A stretch of 64,000 nucleotides of DNA, taken from assembly GCA_021234155.1 (NCBI GenBank), contig JAJEKV010000025.1, positions 1,629,995 through 1,693,994 on the forward strand, written 5' to 3'. The notes under the pieces are model-generated. The model worked only from the letters and a program-made list of their open reading frames with translations, did no database searches and was not told where the DNA came from. This document shows, one piece after another, positions 55,600 through 64,000 of the stretch. The translations under genes were made by a program, and so were the position numbers. The DNA comes from Isoetes taiwanensis (lineage: Eukaryota > Streptophyta > Lycopodiopsida > Isoetales > Isoetaceae). Each line of letters opens with the position of its first letter. The first letter of the stretch is position 1.

Positions 55600-58306
55600 C
55601 TTTACTTTTTATCATTTGCAGTTTTTGCTTCGTCCCATGTTCTTATTGCGCGATGGACTAATATTTGGCACAGATAGAATGGCTCTCCAACCCGAGGTAA
55701 TAGTAAACGTATTCGACATACCAAATCTTGCTTTACTCTTCTTCGAACTATTTGTGCATCTTCTAACTCTAAATCATCGGTTCTAAGCATTAATGTGCTA
55801 GAGTCATATGGCAATAACACATATTCTTCGTTAATTCAATGTATGTAAGTCTATTGTGACGATCGGTATTTGGTCTGAGGAAGTATCTTTCAAGTATTGA
55901 AGTGCTGGTTGTCCAACTTGTTGAACATATATTGTGACGTGGTAGGTGCAGTGGAAGGCATTTTACTGAAGGCGTCTTATTTGTGATATCATATGACATG
56001 ATACGCCAAGCTGCTTCAGTGCAGGATAAATACCTCGCCTTTACATAGTCTCCTATCTCATTTTTGTCTTTAGTTTCCGTTGATCTTAGATTTTGGGTTG
56101 AGACGTTGTACTTAACAGAATCGAATCCTTTATACATATCTCCGTATAGATATGCAAAAATATGGACTGTTGATGCAATATCCACTGTAACATGGCAATC
56201 AAGTTGCCGTAATAAAAATCGATTATATGGAACAATACACATGTCTTTCTCACTACGTCTACAATATTGTACATATCCTCTAGAATCAATGTGAGTGGTG
56301 CAGTTCAAAGGCTTTGGGAAGCCCCAACAACATTTCTTATCTTTTTGGGGCAGTTCTCCTTCCTCCTCACTTGCTTTGTAACATTACCATTCTTTTAATA
56401 TATTGATGACACAGTTCTTTAAAAAAAAAAAACATTTCTTATCTTTTTGACACCTGCTCGAATGTCTATGGACCATAAATTTTAGAACTTGTGATCTTAA
56501 AGGCTCTTCATCTGGAAGTTATGTAGATATAACATCATCAATGTCTTCTAATGGAATATCAGGATTGATCTTTAGCACCAAGTGTGCATGGGGCAGTCCA
56601 CATTTTTGAAACTCTATAACGTGGATTACGTACAATATCTGTTTGAAGTAATCTCTTAATAGATCTTTAAGTCGTGCCAAATCCGCAACGTACTACTATG
56701 ATAGGGATGTCTGCTGCTGTCTGCCCACGAATCAATCTGGACTGAATCTTCGACCATTGAGGATTGGTTGTCATTGTTATAAAAAGCGTGGGATGGCCTT
56801 TCGCCTCGACAATGCGAGCGCATCAGCAACTTGAATCGAACACCATCGTCTACATCCTAGAAAAGACACAGGAATCACTATCTCATTTGAATTTTCATTT
56901 TCTTTGTCGCTAAAATCTTCTCGCATCGTGCTTTTCGATTTCGAAATGACGGGATCATGAAGTAATTTAACCTCGCTTCCTCTACTCTGGAGCATATATC
57001 CACTAAGTATTCTCCGCATAAGCACCCTAACTGTAGAAATTGATCTAAGTGCAGTAACCTACTTCTATACCATTGCAACTGGGTTAAAGACTGCTCATTA
57101 TTAATACTCCAGCTATGGTTCCATGTGGGAAGAAAAGTGAATGTTGTAGGGGCTCATATAATGGATCCAAGATATTTACAAATTCAGGCTCGCCATCTTG
57201 CTGCATCCAAAAACCAACCATCCTTGGGACTATTTCAGTTGTATCACTTGCATGCACAATTGCACCAATTTCGTCTTTAGCTACTGTGCCTTGGATTGTT
57301 ATGAATGCTTTGCTTTATATTCAAACTAGCTACCATCTTAATTGCATTAACAAATGGATTTACAACTTGCATCATGGAACCTACCATCGACACCCATTCA
57401 AATGGAATATGAAGACTATTGCCAATCTCAATTCGTTGCGATTCATCATAAATGTACCAATGCAACGGGTGCCCCGTCTGATTATTGGCTAGTAAGCGAT
57501 GTCCAACCCATAATACTTACTGACGATGGCTCACTATTATGAATGAATTCTCCTTCCACACCCAATACACTGAGACAAAAGAGATTATTTATGCACCTTG
57601 GTAGTCTGCAAAACCCATTTGTATTGTATAATAATTCTATCTGAGGAGGTAGTGCAGGAAGTTTCTTCAATAACCATTTCCCTTTGTTACAACAAAAGTC
57701 ATCTAGTTCTGTATTGAGCATTTTAATTCCACAATGGCTGCATTTCTTATTCCATATAAATCCCATGCGTGTCTTGCTTCGTCTCATTCGCTCAACTTGT
57801 CCTTTCCAGTAAGAAGTAGACACCATTCTCATTCGGCATTCTCTCTCGTTCATAACATTAGTATGTGGCTCAATGGATTGTAATGCATTGTTGTTTAGAT
57901 TATCATCATTTCATATACCTTCTAACATATGTTTTTGTCTCCCTAAACTCCTAAGTCTCCACAGTTTAATATTCCCTTCTAGTTTGATGTTTTCTTCTAT
58001 CCCGGAAGCCACCATTAATCCTAATGGATTGTTTAGCGTCATCACACTATTGTTTGCACATCCTAGTGCATGGCCTTGTCTCGCCAAATCTTTAAGTCTG
58101 CATTTCTTTGTTTCTCGTTCCTCACTCCCGTCGATATCATCGTGTTCATCTTGTCGTAACCATATCCCTTTCGCTTGATCTCCAACCAAGTTAGTGCGAT
58201 CATTAGTTTTTACTTCCTCAATTGTCCTTTTCTCTGCTCTTCTTTCTGCCATGTTACCACAGTGCTGTCTTTGTGGGATTCTTGCACAATGTTTGTCTGA
58301 TAACAA
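55600..58306 (-). pseudogene. Helitron Rep (HUH nuclease) and N-terminal region
   Basis: From 58306: NLVGDQAKGIWLRQDEHDDI. At 57853-57482: KCSHCGIKMLNTELDDFCCN, then LPALPPQIELLYNTNGF, the Cys/His N-terminal motif of Helitron proteins. At about 57465: HPLHWYIYDESQRIEIG. Near 57000: EEARLNYFMIPS. Near 56770: PTLFITMTTNPQWSKIQSRL. Near 56610: EFQKCGLPHAHLVLKINPDI, where HAH is the HUH metal-binding motif. At 56308-55790: NCTTHIDSRGYVQYCRRSEK, YLSCTEAAWRIMSYDITNKT. Near 55680: RVGEPFYLCQILVHRAI. The order matches Helitron Rep. Stops and frame changes are frequent, and a poly(A) retroposon is inserted at 56348. Confidence 0.85.
56348..56430 (+). mobile_element. Short retroposed L1-type 3' end with 17-19 bp target duplication
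   Basis: About 83 bp (ggggcagttctccttcctcc ... cacagttcttt then A11-12) is flanked by perfect copies of acatttcttatctttttg at about 56330-56347 and 56432-56449. It splits the Rep frame between KDKKC and CWGFPKPLNC, which join in the Helitron protein without it. The tail resembles 32160-32277. This is a severely 5'-truncated LINE insertion or a SINE end. Confidence 0.85.
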
Positions 58307-58309
58307 ATA

Positions 58310-60690
58310 ACTTGATTAGCAAACTACAGAATCAAATGCAACAAAATTATTTCATGCAACTCGAAAAGGAAACGCTATAGCTACACCCACACGTGAAAGT
58401 TAAAGGTTTCGTAAGCTCAAAAATGCAAATGAAATAACACACATAATGTGTTATGGAGTATTTGCTAGAGCTCTTTTTCCTGAATCATATTTGAAAGGCC
58501 CGAGTGCAACATATGGGTTGGCGGAGTGTTTCTGTGTGTTGCCTCGTCTATCATAAATTTACCTTTTTTTGCATTAAAGGCTTGTTTTGAAGTTGTTCCG
58601 TGGTTTTCATAATGTTCCTTGTAGTTTCTACAATATGATGGTGCATTTTGATGGCTTCATCAATTGCAGATACAAATTTCTCAGGTCTAATGGCAAGTTC
58701 TTGATACAATGATTTACAGTATTGCCTGGTTTTTCAAACAGGTAAAAGTGCTCTTTCTTATCTTTCATAAGGAGATGACGTCAAAAAAAAAAATTACACA
58801 TAGATTATATGGAACTTTGCGTTCCAATGTACGATTATTCGATGGCAAAATTCCATGGCAACATTCCATGGCAATTAATTTTACGTGCATGCCAATTAGA
58901 AGTTGACCTCATTTATAACGATCAAGAACGATCAACACCATTGTATACTCAGTCTGATAAGCTCAACGCGACACTCTTTTCTATATTTCATTAATTCTTG
59001 TAGTTAATGTTTGAATGTTTGCCACTACAGTTTCTCCTATTTTCTGTCATATGTTTGGACTACCACTTTGTTACTTACTGTTGTATGCACTGTATCTTGC
59101 ATATGAGTACCGCGGAAAGTTTTGAGGCCCGTAATGCTTTGAATTTGAATTTGCTGACATGTGGCACTGAATGATCTGGTCAATAATTTGCTTTCCAATA
59201 TGTTTAGAGTTTTCAATTTAGAGCCTAGCTCATTACCAATCAATATCAAGATATTGATTTTGTCTAGAAATTAATTTGAATTTGCTGGGCTGTGGCACTG
59301 GATGATCTGGTCAATAATTTGATCCCCAATAGTTCTAGAGTTCTCAATTTAGAACCTAACTTATTACCAATATCCAGATATTGGCCGGATGCATATAAGA
59401 TCCTAATTATTATCAGTATTAAAACACTGGTTAGATGCACCTCTTATAAAACCGTAATTATCAGTGTTAAAACATTGGTTAGATGCACGTAAGATCTATA
59501 ACTACAATCTCATAAAACCAAGGAGAACCATTCTGGCTGTCTCCATTTATTGTTCACAGCATTAGCTAGGTTTGCAGGCAGGTAAAAGTATTTTTTGCCA
59601 TGTTTCATAAGCAGATGGCATACGAAAAGATTCCATACAGAGATTACAAAGCAATTCTTATTTCTGAAAGTTTCATGTTTTTAGAGTGTACAATTATTTC
59701 ATAGCAAGATTCTATGGCACAATTATTCTATGGCAACACAGGGCCTACGTAGATAGGATCTTCACCAATTTAAATAATGTGATTCCAAGTCCAAATATTT
59801 GGTAACACAATCCAGCACCATGGCTCTCACTCTGCTCCCATTCATTGTGCTTGGTATCATTTTCTTCTCCATTTTGCCAGAAATCAAAGCTCTGAAATCC
59901 ACAACTTTGAACATCTGTATTCTCATACTCATAGTACTCATAATCTTCAGAAAGGATATTTCCAAGCACTTCCTTCTGCCATTCATGCCCTTCTACTTCT
60001 TCATCATACTCCTGCACCTGGGGGCCCAAAAATTGTAAAAAAATCCATAGTCTTGATCCAATCGAGGATTAATTTTGCCATAACCGTAGTCAAAAGGGCT
60101 CGAGTTCAGGCTCTGAGCCATAATCAGTTGGCTTGGCAACACCATAGCAAGCAAGTCTGGTATTTTCATAAGTATTATCTTGGTTTTTTTTTACTGCTCT
60201 AGGAAGGTAGCTCCGTCCTCTTCTGGCAGGTTTAGGCCGCCCATATAGTTTTGCCAAGTCATACCCCATCTCTGAAAGTTTCATGTTTTTGGACTGTACA
60301 ATTATTTCATAGCAAGATTCTATGGCACAATTATTCTATGGCAACGCATGGACTACACAGATAGAATCTTCACCAATTTAAATAATGTGATACATGCTCA
60401 GTAATTGACGTTGGATAAAGGAGTATATAGTAACCTGATTTATATGCGAGTGGTCACAATTGCGAGTTCATTGGATGCGTTCGAAGACTTCGCAACCAAC
60501 TCATGCTGCCACATAACTCCTTATGCCGGAACAGCCAGGTACTTGCCTCAATCGGTATTGCTACACACATTCAATGCTACCCCTGATGCCAGAGGGGGGA
60601 ACCTTCAACTATCAACAGGTGGTTTATAAGTAGGTATTTCACATATCGGGTTAGTTTTCATCTTTTCTCTTATGTCAAACGGAAAGGGAT
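58310..60690. repeat. AT-rich DNA with several direct duplications, no gene
   Basis: A block of about 120 bp (tctgaaagtttcatgttttt onward, to caccaatttaaataatgtga) occurs at about 59664-59785 and 60272-60392. A block of about 130 bp (gatctggtcaataatttg...) is tandem at 59175-59265 and 59300-59390. A further motif caggtaaaagt near 58738 recurs near 59578. Open frames here are short and unrecognised. The 5' end of the minus-strand Helitron should lie in this interval but could not be fixed. Confidence 0.5.
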
Positions 60691-60692
60691 TC

Positions 60693-61598
60693 TGTTACGA
60701 ATGCTCTATTCTTCCTGCAAATTCATCAACTTATTAGAAAACAAAATACCACAGGGTACTCGTTTTACCACCCAACCGGACCAACTAGAAGAGATATCAC
60801 CAAGTCAAGCTACTCCGCAAGACTGTATAAGAACAAACTCTTTCTAGCCACCAACCACTGGTGTTACATGAACTCCTTCTAATGATATAAGCAAGGAACA
60901 AAAGAAGATACTAGAGGGTAAGGCTAGGCACATCATCAACATAGGAAGAAGCAGATCTAGTTGTGCAGTCAACTCAGACCCCTATGCACCTTTCTGGGCA
61001 TAACTTTCAAACCGTAAGGAATCTATGGACAACCAAGCCCAATCTGGAAACTAGACTTCAAGGGCTTTCCAACAAGGTAAGGATCGCCAATTTCTGAGTT
61101 GTCGTCGCGGAGATATCACATCTCAAATTTGTCCTTCTATTTATAGGTAACAATACCTTTTTTTGCCTTTTTGCCTCTAAATAAAGGTCAAGGTTTATTT
61201 TTAGCTCTCTCTTTGATAATAGCAAGGCTTAGACATACTAAATGAATTTCTTACTTGATCATATCAATAAATATTGTTCCATGCAAGGCCACTCCCCCGA
61301 GCACCATTATTAGTTATTAACCTTAAACCATATCAATTCCTCCCTTCTCGGGATTGATGGAGTCCTCGATCAAGAACTTATATGGCAAATTTGACACAAC
61401 CAAGTCCATGGCTACAACCTGCATAATAAAAGTTGTCAAGTCCAGCCCTTTAGGCTAAAATTTCCAAGTCTAGCCCTTTAGGCTAAAATGTTAAGTAACC
61501 AAGTCCATGGTTTACAACCCTAGTTGAATCCACAACTAGAAAATAATTTACCACAACCAAGTCCATGGTTTGCAACCCTAGTTGAATCCACAACTAGA
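60693..61598 (-). repeat. LTR, downstream (3') copy
   Basis: Aligned throughout with 62764-63667. In this copy the sequence continues beyond 61598 with further units of the CCAAGTCCATGG tandem array, so the true LTR is probably longer than 900 bp. Confidence 0.75.
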
Positions 61599-61715
61599 AA
61601 TATCTTCCACAACCAAATCCATGGTTGCAACCCTAGTTGATTTCTCAACTAGAAATATATACCACAACCAAATCCATGGTTTGCAACCCCGATTGAGTCC
61701 ACAATCGGGAATATT
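61493..61715. repeat. Tandem repeat, about 58 bp x 4, in the LTR
   Basis: Units contain ACAACCAAGTCCATGGTTTG then CAACCCTAGTTGAATCCACA and ACTAGAAAT. Two units are present in the other LTR before its truncation. The last unit has CCCGATTGAGTCCACAATCGGG, in which both sides of the CTAGTTG/CAACTAG inverted pair have changed together. Confidence 0.7.
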
Positions 61716-62741
61716 CAAGTCCAAACCCTTTAGGCTAAAAATTGCGTCGATTCATTTAGAGGTCTTTCATTTTAATTCTTAGAAATGGCCTCAATTCATT
61801 TAGAGGACTTGACACCTTTATATATTTTCATAGATAAAGGATTGCGGATAACTTGCAAAGTTAAGCTCAATACTCTGCGCAAAGTCTCATTTACATCGTA
61901 ATGTCCATGTTCTGCGAAAACTCAATCACAACTTTAGAACCTGCAAACCCAGTAACTGCTAACTGCACGTATCATCTAACATAAGTTCACGAAAATTTTC
62001 CACCCAATATGCCAAAGTGAAATTAGTTAGCATTGAACCATTACCGTCAAGCTTTTCAGTTTTTAGATTTTTAAAGTTAGAACTTAATTTTTGGTCATTC
62101 CTCATAGAAATACATCAGTTCTTAAAACTCACTCGTTGCTATACCACGACTAAATATAAAATAGTTCTTGTCGAGTCAACCTAGACAAAATTCAAAGCTT
62201 ATAACAAGGTTTTAAGGGTAAATTTTTCCATAGTACTAACCAACACGCCAAAAGGGCGGATCCTTCCCTTCTCAGGAATAAACTTAGTTCCTCGAGAAGA
62301 CCTCCAAAAACCACAAATTGAACATCAACTTAATTTGTCTCAACAAAATGTTTACTAACCTCCACCAGAAGCACCAACTTCTGATCAATCTCCATTCCAG
62401 TTTGCAATCTCCAGCACCAACCAGAAGACCTGCGAACATCAGGAATACTAAACATTCTATTCACATGGACATGAGCACCAACTCATTCCAATCTCTTGGA
62501 CATGGCATCCGCTCATTCCAATCACTTGGTCAAGAGCACCAACTCTTTCCAACCTTGAGGCACCAACCTCAGCCATAAGGATGCAATAAGAAATATCTAA
62601 AGATTCTAATCACAATCCCTAAACATCAATTTCATACCAGACAAGAGGTAACCTATTTCCTTAAGATATCTTGAGTGCTGTGTTGCTAAGACACTCAAAT
62701 TTCCAACTCTTCCATCACCCACAGCTCCGCTGATAAAGACC

Positions 62742-62761
62742 GGAACTGAGCTCTGATACCA
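62742..62761 (-). other. Primer-binding site, initiator tRNA-Met
   Basis: TGGTATCAGAGCTCAG on the minus strand, complementary to the 3' end of plant initiator tRNA-Met, two bases inside the LTR. Confidence 0.85.
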
Positions 62762-62763
62762 AT

Positions 62764-63667
62764 TGTTACGAATGCTCTATTCTTCCTACAAATTCATCAA
62801 CTTATTAGAAAACAAAATACCACAGGGTACTCGTTTTACCACCCAACCGGACCAACTAGAAGAGATATCACCAAGTCAAGCTACTCCGCAAGACTGTATA
62901 AGAACAAACTCTTTCTAGCCACCAACCACTGGTGTTACATGAACTCCTTCTAATGATATAAGCAAGGAACAAAAGAAGATACTAGAGGGTAAGGCTAGGC
63001 ACATCATCAACATAGGAAGAAGCAGATCTAGTTGTGCAGTCAACTCAGACCCCTATGCACCTTTCTGGGCATAACTTTCAAACCGTAAGGAATCTATGGA
63101 CAACCAAGCCCAATCTGGAAACTAGACTTCAAGGGCTTTCCAACAAGGTAAGGATCGCCAATTTCTGAGTTGTCGTCGCGGAGATATCACATCTCAAATT
63201 TGTCCTTCTATTTATAGGTAACAATACCTTTTTTTGCCTTTTTGCCTCTAAATAAAGGTCAAGGTTTATTTTTAGCTCTCTCTTTGATAATAGCAAGGCT
63301 TAGACATACTAAATGAATTTCTTACTTGATCATATCAATAAATATTGTTCCATGCAAGGCCACTCCCCCGAGCACCATTATTAGTTATTAACCTTAAACC
63401 ATATCAATTCCTCCCCTTCTCGGGATTGATCGTCCTCGATCAAGAAATTATATGGCAAATTTGACACAACCAAGTCCATGGCTACAACCTGCATAATAAA
63501 AAGTTGTCAAGTCCAGCCCTTTAGGCTAAAAATTTCCAAGTCTAGCCCTTTAGGCTAAAGATTTTCGTAACCAAGTCCATGGTTACAACCCTAGTTGAAT
63601 CCACAACTAGAAAATAATTTACCACAACCAAGTCCATGGTTGCAACCCTAGTTGAATCCACAACTAA
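62764..63667 (-). repeat. LTR, upstream (5') copy, truncated
   Basis: Direct repeat of 60693-61598 next to the PBS. It is cut at 63667 within the second tandem unit, so this copy has lost its U3 start. Confidence 0.75.
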
Positions 63668-64000
63668 TATGTAGCATTATAACAGGGGGTTACTGTTGTA
63701 TTTTTGTACGTTTTTTACTAAGGTTTTGCTATGATTTTGTGGTGTATTTCCATTGACGTACTAATGCGTATATCTAGAGTGCGCATACGCTTTCATTGTT
63801 TTTTATGGCACTTAGACAATGGTCTAACCCCTTGAAAAAAAAAATGTAATATATTGAAAAAAGAAAAAATGGAATATGGCATGCAAGGCTCGAGAGGTGT
63901 TACTTTAGGGTTCTTCTGGAATTAGGGTTCTACTGGAAAGACCTCTCACAATTGAAGCTCTGTTTTACGCAACACTAACAAGTTTCGAATTTCATCCTCT
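63668..64000. repeat. Dispersed repeat, third copy, to window end
   Basis: Contains tatttttgtacgttttttac...tactaatgcgtatatctaga...gtgcgcatacgc and atgcaaggctcgag, matching 18590-18810. No gene seen to the end of the window. Confidence 0.55.

Larger units (their letters stand above)
60693..63667 (-). mobile_element. Non-coding LTR retrotransposon (TRIM/LARD-like)
   Basis: Two near-identical direct repeats (60693-61598 or beyond, and 62764-63667) begin TGTTACGAATGCTCTATTCT on the plus strand, so the LTR ends in ...AACA on the minus strand. Immediately inside the 62764 LTR is TGGTATCAGAGCTCAGTTCC (minus strand), the standard primer-binding site for initiator tRNA-Met. The internal 1.1 kb has no gag-pol. 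The outer part of the higher-coordinate LTR is lost at 63667, where unrelated dispersed repeat begins. LTR differences are only a few substitutions and 1-4 bp indels in about 900 bp, indicating recent insertion. Confidence 0.8.

Noticed and set aside
1-64000. CRISPR arrays, bacterial operons or phage-type systems
   Set aside because: Nothing of the kind is visible; introns, plant gene families and retrotransposons indicate a plant nuclear genome, and the repeats found are transposon-derived.
1-64000. tRNA and rRNA genes
   Set aside because: Apart from the B-box-like motif of the SINE candidate at 33728 and the tRNA primer-binding site at 62742 I found no cloverleaf or rRNA sequence; a tRNAscan-SE run would settle this.

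Overview
This window looks like a transposon-packed intergenic stretch of a plant nuclear genome. The basis is plant-type gene fragments: a pentatricopeptide-repeat (PPR) protein, a GEN1/SEND1-type XPG nuclease, an OEP24-type plastid outer-envelope pore, a CNNM/DUF21 membrane protein, an AIRP2-type RING finger and an aldo-keto reductase N-terminus. They carry plant-style GT-AG introns and sit in AT-rich DNA full of LINEs, Helitrons, MITEs and a tRNA-iMet-primed LTR element. The mix would suit a fern or another large-genome plant, but I cannot fix the species. I see no complete, undamaged host gene. Almost every coding segment is a fragment or carries frameshifts or stops.

Layout. 1-600: a broken RING-finger exon and low-complexity DNA. 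601-11891: one large composite element with GGGTACC termini and a TAA target duplication. It is built as an inverted repeat of about 3 kb arms around a loop of about 350 bp, and both arms carry the same PPR and GEN1-like fragments. The left arm was later hit by a CACTA-type MITE and by a 4.5 kb insertion, which itself contains a 5'-truncated LINE. 13000-16620: two LINE fragments (ORF1 plus endonuclease on the minus strand, an RT C-terminal piece on the plus strand). 16640-20540: AT-rich DNA with an aldo-keto reductase exon, an unrecognised terminal exon pair and a 540-bp TIR element. 20671-28252: a large T-rich (minus strand) repeat of a family seen at least four times here. Its 870-bp unit carries an array of short CACCC/GGGTG hairpins. 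28300-33900: foldback repeats, an L1-type poly(A) end and a SINE candidate. 34470-38650: two more LINEs, one retaining only ORF1. 41130-58306: Helitron territory, with Rep/helicase on the minus strand, the complementary helicase half on the plus strand, an RPA1 large-subunit locus and OEP24 and CNNM fragments. Nested LINEs and two more hairpin-array copies lie inside it. 60693-63667: a non-coding LTR element with nearly identical LTRs.

How the parts relate. The LINEs share one 3' end: a small hairpin, then GACGATAAA or GACGTTAAA, then a simple-repeat tail. The stem differs between copies but stays paired, so it is probably an RNA structure. A SINE candidate ends with the same type of tail, and the hairpin-array family carries a LINE-like 3' stem-loop. 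This suggests several non-autonomous families using one LINE machinery. The split helicase halves fit a local inversion of about 4 kb inside a Helitron. The 3-kb inverted repeat would form a long hairpin RNA against GEN1-like and PPR transcripts if it is transcribed. All calls were made by reading the sequence and the translations; no database search was done.
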